A stretch of DNA of 64,000 nucleotides from Sphingomonas azotifigens NBRC 15497 (GTDB lineage: Bacteria; Pseudomonadota; Alphaproteobacteria; Sphingomonadales; Sphingomonadaceae). Location: the NCBI RefSeq assembly GCF_002091475.1, contig NZ_BCTR01000003.1:1-64000 (forward strand). Reading direction: 5' to 3'. The notes under the pieces were generated by a model that ran no database searches, was not told where the DNA came from, and worked only from the letters and a program-made list of their open reading frames with translations. Positions 36,901 through 48,900 of the stretch are shown piece by piece. The first letter of the stretch is position 1. Every line of letters begins with the position of its first letter. Both the position numbers and the translations under genes were made by a program.

Positions 36901-39900
36901 GTCGTCACCAAGGGAGACAGCGCCAATGGCGTGCTCGCCCAGTCGGTGGGCGGCGGCGGCGGCGTCGGCGGCTTCTCGGTCTCGGCGGCGCTGTCGTCGG
37001 ATGGCGGCGCGTCTTCGGATTCGACCGGCGGGGCCGGCGGTTCGTCGGGCAATGCCGGCAAGGTCGAGGTCAGCGTCGAAGGCGACATCCAGACGGACGG
37101 CGCCCATGCACGCGGCGTGTTCGCCCAGTCGGTGGGCGGCGGCGGCGGCGCCGGCGGCTTCGCGGTCGGTGCAGGCGCCTCGGTCTCCGGCGATGCCAGC
37201 TCGGCGACCGGCGGCGGCGTCGGCGGTTCCTCGGGCAATGCCGACTCCGTCGCGGTGTCGGTGACCGGTGACATCATCACCAAGGGTCTGGCGTCGAGCG
37301 CGATCATCGCTCAGTCGGTGGGCGGCGGCGGCGGTGCCGGCGGCTTCGCGGTCGGCGCGGCGCTGTCGTCGCAGGGCGGCACCTCGTCGGAAAGCACCGG
37401 CGGTGGCGGCGGCTCGGCCGGCAATGCCGGCGCGGTGGCGGTGACCCACACCGGCGGCATCGAGACCTTCGGCGACCAGTCGGGCGCGCTGCTGGCGCAG
37501 TCGATCGGCGGCGGCGGCGGTTCGGGCGGCTTCGGCGTGGGCGGTGCGCTCAGCGTCAAGGGCGCGGCCAATTCCAGCGTCGGCGGCGGCGCGGGCGGCT
37601 CGGCGGGCGACGCCGATACGGTCGCGGTCGAAAATACCGGCGACATTCGCACGCATGGCGCAAATGCGGCGGCGGTCACCGCGCAGTCGATCGGCGGCGG
37701 CGGCGGCCAGGGCGGCTTCTCCGTCTCGGCCGGCGCGGCGCTGGCCGGTGCCGACGCGGTATCCAGCTCGACCGGTGGCGCCGGCGGCTCCGCCGGCAAG
37801 GGCGAGGCGGTTACCGTCACCCAGTTGGGCAACATCGAAGTGCTCGGCGATCACAGCCGCGGCATCGTCGCCCAGTCGATCGGCGGCGGTGGCGGCGCGG
37901 GCGGCTTCTCGGTCACCGGTGCGATCGCAACCAAGGGCTCGGGCGCTTCGGACAGCGTCGGCGGCAGCGGCGGCGCGGGCAATGCGGCCGGCGCGGTCTC
38001 GGTCACCGCGCGCGGCGAGATCCTGACGCGCGGCGACGCTTCCAATGCGGTACTGGCGCAGTCGATCGGCGGCGGCGGAGGTGCGGGCGGCTTCTCGGGC
38101 AGCCTGTCGGCAGCGGCGGGCGGCGGCTCGGCGAACAGTTCGGTCGGCGGCAATGGCGGCATCGGATCCGATGCGGGCGCCGTGTCGCTGGTGCTCAGCG
38201 GCGCGATCGGCACGCTCGGCAACAATTCGGCGGCGGTGGTCGCCCAGTCGATCGGCGGCGGCGGCGGTGTCGGCGGCTTCGCGATCGGCGCGTCCTTCGC
38301 GTCGAACGGCGCGGGCGCGTCCGACGTGACCGGCGGTGCCGGTGGCAACGGCGGCGTGGGCGCCGATGTCTCGGTGCAGAACAGCGCGCTGGTGCAGACG
38401 CACGGCGCCCTTTCCGCGGGCATCCTCGCCCAGTCGGTGGGCGGCGGCGGCGGTGCCGGCGGCTTCGCGGCGTCCGGCACGCTGGCGCTCGGCGAGAACG
38501 CCGCGTCCAGCGCCACGGGCGGCGCGGGCGGCACCGGCCAGAACGCCGGCAAGGTCACGGTGATGAACGCCGGACCGGTCTACACCTTCGCGGCGGCCTC
38601 GAACGGCATCGTCGCGCAGTCGATCGGCGGCGGCGGCGGCCAGGGCGGCTTTGCCGGCTCCTTCACCATCTCCTCGACCAGCAAGGCGGTAAACAACAGC
38701 CTGGGCGGCGCCGGCGGCGTCGGCGGCGACGCGTCGGCGGTCAAGGTCGTCAACAATGGCGACGTGCTGGTGAATGGCGATCGCTCGGTGGCGATCATCG
38801 CCCAGTCGATCGGCGGCGGCGGCGGCGCGGGCGGCTTCTCGCTCGGCGCGGGTGCGTCGAAGGCGGCGGCGGCCAGCGACACGGTCGGTGGCTCGGGCGG
38901 CGCGGGCGGCAATGCCGGTACGGTGGAAGTGGCGAACGGTGCGACCGGCACGGTCGTGACCACCGGGCGCTTCGGCTATGCGGTGTTCGCCCAGTCGATC
39001 GGCGGCGGCGGTGGTGCCGGTGGCTTCGCGGCGGGCGGCGCCCTGTCGCTGAACGACGGCGCGAAGTCCGCCATCGGCGGCGGTGCCGGCGGTGCGGCGG
39101 GCAACGGCAACGACGTCAGCGTCAACAACTATAGCGGCATCCAGACGAGCGGCATCGGCGCGACGGCGGTGTTCGCCCAGTCGATCGGCGGCGGCGGCGG
39201 CGCTGGCGGCTTCGCGGCCGGCGGCGGCATCGGAGGCGGCACGGCCTCGACGCTCTCCAACGCGATCGGCGGCGGTGCGGGCAGCGGCGGCTCGGCGGGC
39301 AAGGTCTCGCTGGTCAATGACGGCACGATTCTCACCGAAGGCGCGAACGCAACGGCGGTGCTGCTCCAGTCGATCGGCGGCGGCGGCGGCAAGGGTGCCT
39401 TCGCGGTCGGCGGCGCGCTGTCCAAGGGCGGCGCGGCGAGCGACAATGTCGGCGGTGACGGCGGCGCGGCGGGTTCGGCGGGCGACGTGACGCTCACCAA
39501 CACCGCGGCCTCGACGATCGTGACGCACGGCGCGATGGCGATCGCCATCCAGGCGCAGTCGATCGGCGGCGGCGGCGGTGCCGGCGGCTTCTCGGTCGGC
39601 GCAGGGCTGGCGCTCGACGGCAAGGCAAGTTCCAAGGTCGGTGCGGGCTCGGGCGGCGCGGGCGGTTCGTCTGGCGCGGTGACGATCACCAATGCCGGTG
39701 CCGTGGGCACCGAAGGCGACAATGCGCTGGCGATCCTGGCGCAGTCGGTCGGCGGCGGCGGCGGCAGCGGCGGCTTCGCGGTCTCGGGCGGTCTCACCGC
39801 CAAGGGCGGTGCGGCGAGCAACGCGATCGGCGGCAGCGGTGCCGGTGGCGGCACCGGCGGCCTCGTCGCGATCAGCAATGCGGGCCTCGTTCAGACGATG

Positions 39901-42900
39901 GGCGCCAATGCGACGGCAGTGTTCGCCCAGTCGGTGGGCGGCGGCGGTGGCGTCGGCGGCTTCTCGGCCGGTGCGGCCGGCGGCAAGGCCGATGCGGCCT
40001 CGAACCTGGTCGGCGGCGATGGCGGCGCGGCCGGTGCCGGCGGCGACGTGACGATCGACAATGCCGCAGGCGGCACGATCCAGACCGCGGGCGCCTTCTC
40101 CAATGCGCTCTATGCCCAGTCGATCGGCGGCGGTGGCGGTGCCGGTGGCTTCGCGGCCGGCGGTGCCCTAGGCCTCGACGGCGACGTCAAGTCGGGCGTC
40201 GGCGCGGGTGCCGGTGGCGGCGGCGGTGCGGGCGGCGCGATCGCCATCACCAATGGCGGTTCCTTGCTGACAGCCGGCGACAACGCGATGGCGGTATTCG
40301 CCCAGTCGGTGGGCGGCGGCGGCGGCCATGGCGGCTTCGCGGTCGGCGGCGGCATCAGCGCGCAGGGCGGCGTGGCCTCCGACTCGGTCGGCGGCGCGGG
40401 CGCCGGCGCGGGCGCCGGCGGCGTGGTGTCGGTCAGCTCGACCGGCTCGATCGGTACCCAGGGCGCCAACGCGACGGCGATCTTCGCCCAGTCGATCGGC
40501 GGCGGCGGCGGTGCCGGCGGCTTCTCGGTTGGCGCGGCGGGTGCCAAGACCGACAGCGCCTCGAGCGCGGTCGGCGGCACCGGCGGCGGCGGCGGCGCGG
40601 GCGGCGATGTGACGGTGGCCAACGGCACCGGCACGATCACCACCGCAGGCGCGCTGGCCTATGGTGTCTATGCGCAGTCGGTGGGCGGCGGCGGCGGAAA
40701 GGGCGGCTTCGCGGCCGGCGGCGCCATCGGCCTGACCGGCGATGCGGAATCGAGCGTCGGCGGCGGAGTCGGCGCCGGCGGCGGTGCAGGCGGCCTCGTG
40801 TCGCTCGACAACCAGGGCACGATCGCCACGAGCGGCATCGGTGCGATGGCGGTGTTCGCCCAGTCGGTGGGCGGCGGCGGCGGTGCCGGCGGCTTCGCGG
40901 CGGGCGCAGGCCTGGCCGCGCAGGGCGGCTCGGCCTCCGACGCGGTCGGCGGTTCGGGTGGCGCTGGCGGCGCCGGTGGCAAGGTCAGCATCACCACCAA
41001 CGGCCATGTCCAGACCGAGGGCGCGAATACCGGCGCGATCTTCGCCCAGTCGGTCGGCGGCGGCGGCGGCAAGGGCGGCTTTGCCGTGGGCGCGAGCGCG
41101 TCCCAGGCGAAAAGCGCCTCTTCGCAGGTCGGCGGCTCGGGCGGTGCCGGCGGTGATGGCGGCGATGTGACCATCGCCAATGGCACCAGCGGCTCGGTCG
41201 CGACGCTGGGGGCGCTGTCCTATGCGGTGTTCGCCCAGTCGGTGGGTGGCGGCGGCGGTGCGGGCGGCTTTACCGCCGGCGGCGCGCTGGCGCTGGAAGG
41301 CGACGCCACGTCGACGATCGGTGCCGGTACGGGCGCCGGCGGCGGCAAGGGCGGCCTGGTGTCGGTCCGCAGCGACGGTTCGATCGGCACCGCCGGTGAC
41401 GGCGCGGTGGCAGTGTTCGCCCAGTCGGTGGGTGGCGGCGGCGGTGCCGGTGGCTTCGCGGCCGGCGGTGGCCTGACCCTCAAGGGCGCGGCGGCGTCGC
41501 AGACGATTGGCGGGGCCGGTGGTGCCGGTGGCGCCGGCGGCCTGGTCGACATCACCAATGGCGGCCAGGTGCAGACCGAGGGCGCCAATGCGACCGCGAT
41601 CTTCGCGCAGTCGGTCGGCGGCGGCGGCGGCAAGGGCGGCTTCTCGGTCGGCGCGGCCGGCGGCGAGGCCGGTGCCGTGTCGAACGTGGTCGGCGGCTCG
41701 GGCGGCAACGGCGGCGATGGCGGCGCGGTGACGCTCGCCAATGCGGCCGGCGGCGCGGTGCTGACCAAGGGCACGATGGCGTTCGCGGTGTTCGCGCAGT
41801 CGGTGGGCGGCGGCGGTGGCGCCGGTGGCTTCACGGCCGGCGGCGCGCTGGCAGCGAGCGGCGACGTGACGTCGAAGATCGGCGCGGGCAGCGGTGCCGG
41901 CGGCGGCATCGGTGGCGCGGTGACGCTGTCGAGCCTGGGCGCGATCGGCACGCTCGGCGACGGATCGGTGGGCGTATTCGCCCAGTCGATCGGCGGCGGC
42001 GGCGGTGCCGGCGGCTTCGCAGCGGGTGGCGGCCTTACCGTCAAGGGTGGTGCGGCCTCCGAGACGATCGGCGGCGCCGGCGGCGCCGGCGGTGCGGGCG
42101 GCCTGGTCGGCATCACCAATGGTGGCGTGGTCCAGACCGCAGGTGCCAATGCGACGGCGATCTTCGCGCAGTCGGTCGGCGGCGGCGGCGGCAAGGGTGG
42201 CTTCTCGGTCGGTGCGGCCGGTGGCCAGACCGGCGCGGCGTCCAGCGTGGTCGGCGGTGAAGGCGGCGCGGGCGGCGATGGCGGCGCGGTGACGCTCGCC
42301 AACGCGGCCGGCGGCCAGGTATTGACCAAGGGCGCCATGTCCTTTGCGGTGTTCGCGCAGTCGGTCGGCGGCGGCGGCGGTGCGGGCGGCTTCACGGCCG
42401 GCGGCGCGCTGACGGTAAGCGGCGACGCGACCTCGACCATCGGCGCGGGCAAGGGTGCCGGCGGCGGTATCGGCGGTGCGGTGACGCTGTCGAGCCTCGG
42501 CACGATCGCCACTGTGGGCGACGGATCGGTGGCGGTGTTCGCCCAGTCGGTGGGCGGCGGCGGCGGTGCCGGCGGCTTCGCGGCGGGCGGCGGGCTGACC
42601 GCCAAGGGCGCGGCGGCGTCGCAGACGATCGGCGGGGCAGGCGGTGCCGGCGGCGCCGGTGGCCTGGTCGGTATCACCAATGGCGGCATGATCCAGACCG
42701 AAGGCGCCAACGCGACCGCGATCTTCGCGCAGTCGGTAGGCGGCGGCGGCGGCAAGGGCGGCTTCTCGGTCGGCGCGGCCGGCGGTGAAGCTGGTGCCGT
42801 GTCGAACGTGGTCGGCGGCTCGGGCGGCAACGGCGGCGATGGCGGGGCGGTGACGCTCGCCAATGCGGCCGGCGGTTCGGTGCTGACCAAGGGCAGCATG

Positions 42901-45900
42901 GCGTTCGCGGTATTCGCCCAGTCGGTGGGCGGCGGCGGCGGTGCCGGTGGCTTCACGGCTGGCGGTGCGCTGGCGGCAAGCGGCGACGTGACGTCGACGA
43001 TCGGTGCCGGTAGCGGTGCCGGCGGCGGCATCGGCGGCGCGGTCACGCTGTCTAGCCTAGGTGCGATCGGCACGCTCGGCGACGGATCGGTGGGCGTGTT
43101 CGCCCAGTCGATCGGCGGCGGTGGCGGTGCCGGTGGCTTCGCGGCCGGTGGTGGTCTCACTGCCAAGGGCGGTGCGGCCTCCGAGACGATCGGCGGTGCT
43201 GGCGGCGCTGGCGGTGCGGGCGGCCTGGTCGACATCACCAATGGCGGCCAGGTGCAGACCGAGGGCGCCAACGCGACCGCGATCTTCGCGCAGTCGGTCG
43301 GCGGCGGCGGCGGCAAAGGTGGCTTCTCGGTCGGTGCGGCCGGTGGCCAGACCGGCGCGGCCTCCAGCGTGGTCGGCGGTGAAGGTGGCGCGGGCGGCGA
43401 TGGCGGCGCGGTAACGCTCGCCAACGCGGCCGGCGGCAAGGTGCTGACCAAGGGTGCGCTCGCCTATGCCGTGTTCGCTCAGTCGGTAGGCGCGGGCGGC
43501 GGCCAGGGCGGCTTTGCGGCCGGCGGCGCGCTGACGGTGAGCGGTGATACCAAATCCTCGGTCGGCGCCGGCACGGGTGCCGGCGGCGGCATCGGCGGTG
43601 CGGTGACGCTGTCCAACCTCGGCACGATCGGCACGACCGGTGACGGATCGCTGGCGGTGTTCGCCCAGTCGGTGGGCGGCGGCGGCGGTGCCGGCGGCTT
43701 CGCAGCCGGCGGCGGCATCACCGCCCAGGGCGGCGCGACCTCGGACAGCATCGGCGGTGCCGGTGGTGCGGGTGGTGCCGGCGGCGCGATCTCGCTCGAC
43801 AATGGCGGCCTGATTGCCACGACCGGCGCCAACGCGACCGCGCTGTTCGCCCAGTCGATCGGTGGCGGCGGCGGTACTGGTGGTTTCGCGGTCGGCGGCA
43901 CGGGCTCGCGGCTGGGTGCGGCGTCGCAGGTGCTGGGTGGCACCGGCGGGGACGGCGGGCTCGGCGGCGACATCACCATCACCAACAGCGCGGCCGGCGC
44001 GATCCAGACCCAGGGTGCGCTCGCCTATGCGGTGTTCGCCCAGTCGGTCGGCGGCGGCGGCGGCAAGGGCGGCTTCGCGGCCGGCGGTGCCGTGGCGGTG
44101 GACGGCGATGCGACCTCGATCGTCGGCGCGGGAGCCGGCGGCGGCGGTGGCCAGGGCGGCACGATCCGCCTGACCAACGACGGCGCGATCGAAACGCTCG
44201 GCGCGGGCGCGATCGCCGTGTTCGCCCAGTCGGTGGGCGGCGGCGGCGGTGCCGGCGGCTTTGCCGGCAACCTGACCGGTTCGGGCGGCAGCAGCTTCGC
44301 CTCGACGATCGGCGCGGCCGGCGGCAGCGCCAGCTTCGGCGGTGCGCTGACCCTGACCAACACCGGCCAGATCCATGCGGCGGGCGATAACGGTGCGGGC
44401 GTGTTCGCCCAGTCGATCGGCGGCGGCGGCGGTGCCGGCGGCTTCGCGCTCTCGGCCAGCGGTGGCGTCTCCAGCGTGTCCAACACGCTGGGCGGGGCCG
44501 GCGGCGCGGGCGGCGATGGCGGGGCGATCAGCCTCACCAATGCCAAGGGCGCGACGGTCATCGTCGATGGGCAGCTGGCCTACGGGGTGTTCGCCCAGTC
44601 GGTCGGCGGCGGCGGCGGCAAGGGCGGCTTCGCCATCGGCGGCGCGCTCTCGGCCGGCGGTGCGGTCGACCAGCGCCTCGGCGCCGGTGCGGGTGCCGGT
44701 GGCGGCAATGGCGGGCTGATCACGCTCGCCAATGCCGGCAACGTGCTCGCCAAGGGCCTGGGTTCGGTCGCGGTGTTCGCCCAGTCGGTGGGCGGCGGCG
44801 GTGGTGCCGGTGGCTTTGCCGGTGGCCTTACCGTCGGCAGCGGCGGCTCGATTGCCCAGAGCGTGGGTGGCGCGGGTGCCGGCGGCGGCAATGGCGGCGC
44901 GATCCGGCTCGACAATAGCGGTGTGGTGCAGGTGCTCGGCGCCAATTCGATGGGCGTGTTCGCCCAGTCGATCGGCGGTGGCGGCGGCCTGGGCGGCCTG
45001 TCGGTCGCCGGTTCGGGCAGCGGCGGTTCGACCACGGCGAGCAGCCTGGGCGGCAGCGGCGGGGCGGGCGGCGACGGCGGCACGATCACGATTGCGAACA
45101 GCGGCGTGATCAACGCCAAGGGCGACCTGTCCTACGGCGTGTTCGCGCAGTCGGTGGGCGGCGGCGGCGGCGTGGCCGGCATGGCGGTGGCGGGTGCGCT
45201 CGGCACCGGCCCCGGGGGCCTCACCTCGGCAGTCGGCGGCAGCGGCGGCGACGGCGGCAATGGCGGCGTCATCACCGTCACCAACAGCGGCGACATCGTC
45301 GTCGAGGGTGCCGCGTCGGTGGGCGTGCTTGCCCAGTCGATCGGCGGCGGCGGCGGTGCTGGCGGCTTCGCGGGCGCGCTCGGCGTCTCCGGCGGCACGC
45401 TCGGCAACAAGGTCGGCAGCACCGGCGGCAAGGGCGGCGACGGCGGCGACGTCACGGTCACCTCGACCGGCAATATCGTCACGCTCAAGGACGACTCGGT
45501 GGGCGTGCTCGCCCAGTCGATCGCGGGCGGCGGCGGCCAGTCGGCCTTCGCCATCTCGGCCCAGGCCGGGCGGTTCGACAATGTCGACCTGCGCCTCGGC
45601 GCCCAGGCCGACGGCATTGCCGGCAAGCAGGGCAAGGTCGTCGTCAACCTCTCCGGCGGCGCGATCCAGAGCGCGGGTGCGCTGTCCTATGGCGTGCTGG
45701 CGCAGGCGATCGGTGGCGGCGGCGGCAACGCGGCCATCTCCGTGCCGGATCCGCTGGAAGTCGGCGCGGGCGGCCTCACGCTCGCGCTCGGCAGCGACGG
45801 TGCTGTTACCGGCGACGGCAATGTCGTGCAGGTCACGAACGCCAACGCCATCCTCACGCTGGGTGCCGGCGCGGTGGGCTTCTCGGCCCAGTCGATCGGC

Positions 45901-48900
45901 GGCGGCGGCGGCATGGAGGGCGTGACCGGCGACGTCCATCTGGGTGCCGGCGATGCGACCTGGGCCACCCGCATCGGCGCCAGCGGCGCGGCGGCGGGCA
46001 ACGGCCAGGCCGTGACCATCGCCAACACCGCGGCGATCGCGACCAAGGGCGACGGTGCCATCGGCCTGCTCGCCCAGTCGATCGGCGGCGGCGGCGGCGA
46101 CGGCATGCTTGCCGTCGGCAAGGCCGATGGCGCACTCAATGCGCTGTCGCTCCAGGTCGGCGGTTCGCAGCGTGCGGCGGCCAATGGCGGCGACGTGACC
46201 TTCACCACCGCGACCGGCGCGATCCAGACCGAAGGCAAGCTCGCCTCGGGCCTGGTCGTCCAGTCGATCGGCGGCGGCGGCGGCGTCACCGGCTTCACCT
46301 CGGAGACCGGGGCGGCGATCGGCGCGGGCGGCATCACGCTCGCGGCAGGCGGCAGCAATGGTGACGGCGGCAACATCACGCTGACGCAGAAGGCCAATGT
46401 CGTCACGACGGGGGCGGGCGCCAACGGCGTGGTGCTCCAGTCGATCGGCGGTGGCGGCGGCTATGCCGGCATCGACAATGCCGGCGGCACCGGTGCGCTC
46501 ACCGGGCTGCGGCTCGGCGGCGGCAATGGTTCGGGCGGCGCGATCGACTTCACCCTCGACGCGAACATCCAGACCAGCGGCGTCGGTGCGGCGGGCCTCG
46601 TCGTCCAGTCGATCGGCGGCGGCGGCGGCTTCGTCAGCAGCGTCGGCGCGGCGGTGGCGGCACCGCTCGTCACCGGCGCGGCGAACGGCGCGAGCGGCAA
46701 TGGCGGCGCGATCAAGCTCGTCACCAACGGCACGATCCGCACCACCGGTGCAGGTGCCACGGCGCTGATCGTCCAGTCGATCGGCGGCGGCGGTGGGGCT
46801 GCGGTGGCGGTGGATGCCGCCGGCGTGCCCCAGGCGATCACCACCCAGCCGTTTGCGCGGCCGGTGGCGAATGGTCAGGCGGCGCAGGACGGGATCCGGG
46901 CGCTGGCAACCGCACAGGCGATCGGTGGCACCGGTGACGGTGGCGCCATGGATATCACCATCGGCGCAGCGGTGCTCGCCACCGGCGCCAACGCCAATGG
47001 CGTGGTGATCCAGTCGATCGGCGGCGGCGGTGCCAATGGCGGCGACAGCCTCGGCACGCTCCAGGGCAATGGTGCAGGCGCACCGGTGAAGTTGACGGTC
47101 AACGCCGATATCGGCGCGACCGGGGCCGGCGGCACGGCGCTGAAGGTGGAAAGCTCGGGCGGCACCGGTGCGGCGCCGGTCGTGCTCGACATCGGCGCGG
47201 TGAAGCTGGTCGGCGGCACCGGCGGCCATGCGCTGTCGCTGCTCGGCGGCGGGGACAACAGCATCCGCACGGCCGGCACGCTTTCCACGGCGGACGGCAA
47301 GAGCGGCATGGTGATCTTCGCCGAGGGCGGCAACAACCGCATCGTCAATGCCGGCGTGATCCAGGGCTCGGTCGATCTTGGTGCAGGCAACAACAGCTTC
47401 ACCAACGTCGAAGGGGGCGTGTTCCTGGCGGGCCCGACGGTGAACGTGGGAGCGGGCAGCTTCCTCAACTCCGGCGTGATCAACCCCGGCACGATGGGCG
47501 GTGTTGCCGATCTGGCGATCAGCGGCGGCCTGACGCTGGCGTCGACCAGCATCTTCAATGCCGATGTCGACTTCAAGACGAACACCGCCGACCATCTCTC
47601 GGTCACGGGCGCGGCGGTGCTCAACGGCACGGTGATGCTGAACCTGCAGAACTTCGGCTTTGCGGCGACCGGCAGCCACGACATGGCGCTGATCGATGCA
47701 GCGGGCAGCGTGATCGGGGGGCAAAGCGTGAAGCTGGTGGCGCCGAACTCGGCGATCGCCAAGTTCGAGCTCGCCTATCCGACGGCCAACCGCCAGGCGC
47801 TGCGCACCACCATCGATTTCGCTCCGGCAGGGCTCTCCGCCCGGCAGGCGCAGATCGGCGGCGTGCTCAACCGCATCCAGGCGACGCCGACCGCGGCCTT
47901 CGCACCGACGGCGGAGGCGCTGTTCGCGCTGCCGACCGTCGCGTCGCTGGCACCGATCTACGACAGCCTGACCGGCGAGGGTACGACGGCGGCGCAGACC
48001 GCCGCGCTGGCGGGGATCGCCGGCGCGCACGAACTGGCCGATGGCCAGATCAGCATGCGCGTCGGGCCGTTCGCGGCGCCGTATCGCTCGGAGCGGCTTG
48101 GGGTGCTGTGGATCGCGATGAAGGGCGGCAACCAGCACCAGAACGGCACCCAGGGCGCGCACGACATGCGCGGCCATGGGCTGGCGGTGCAGGGCGGCTG
48201 GGACTACCGCCCCTCGGCGGATACGCTGGTGGGTGCCACCTTGGGCTATGACCGCGAGACGTTCGCCGTCTCCGCGCTCAACACCTCGGGCCGGGCGGCG
48301 GTGGTCAGCGGCGGCGTCTATGCCGGCTATGCACCGGGCGCGTGGACGCTCAGCGGCTCGCTGCTCTACAGCGGTGTCGATACGCGCCACACCCGGTTCC
48401 TGTCGGCACCGGGCAAGGGCAGCCTCAACGCCTATGGCGATTACGAGATGCATGCCTGGTCCAGCCGGGTGCAGCTGGGTCGTCACTTCGGGGCGGGGCC
48501 GGTGCAGTTCCAGCCCTATGGCGCGGTGGAGTACACCCGCCTGAAGCTGCCGGCGTACAGCGAGACGTCCGGTGTCGCCGGCGGCGGTGCGGGAGCCTTC
48601 GGCCTGGCCTTCGCCGAGAAGCAGCTGAACCGCACGCGTACCTTCCTCGGCACGAACGTCTCGGGCCAGGCGCAGCTGTCCAACCAGGTCACCCTGGTGA
48701 CGACGCTGCGCGGCGCCTGGGTGCATGATTTCGATCCGGCACGGACGGTACGGGCGAGCTTCGCCAATGCCGCCGACGAATGGTTCGAAACCAGCGGCGC
48801 GGCTGCCCGCAAGAACACCGGCCAGCTGGACCTTCGCGCCGCGCTGCGCAGTCAACGCCTGGAATTCCAGGCCGGTGGCGGCGTCAAGTTCGGCCAGGGC

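Larger units (their letters stand above)
28680..47050 (+). repeat. Coding tandem array of about 100 Gly-rich units (160-190 bp each)
   Basis: Every unit carries the sequence for AQSVGGGGG or AQSIGGGGG, which includes a GGC-rich run. Early units (29.0-30.5 kb) are about 53 residues (about 160 bp) apart and later units 61-63 residues. From 30.6 to about 33.9 kb the units resemble one another singly; from about 33.9 kb two unit types alternate; from about 38.9 kb three types cycle. The array becomes irregular after about 44.2 kb. Unit number is an estimate from spacing, not a full count. Confidence 0.88.

Noticed and set aside
28680..47050. CRISPR array, suggested by regular spacing of short identical stretches
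   Set aside because: The repeats are coding and in frame, the intervening sequence is also related, and there are no cas genes.
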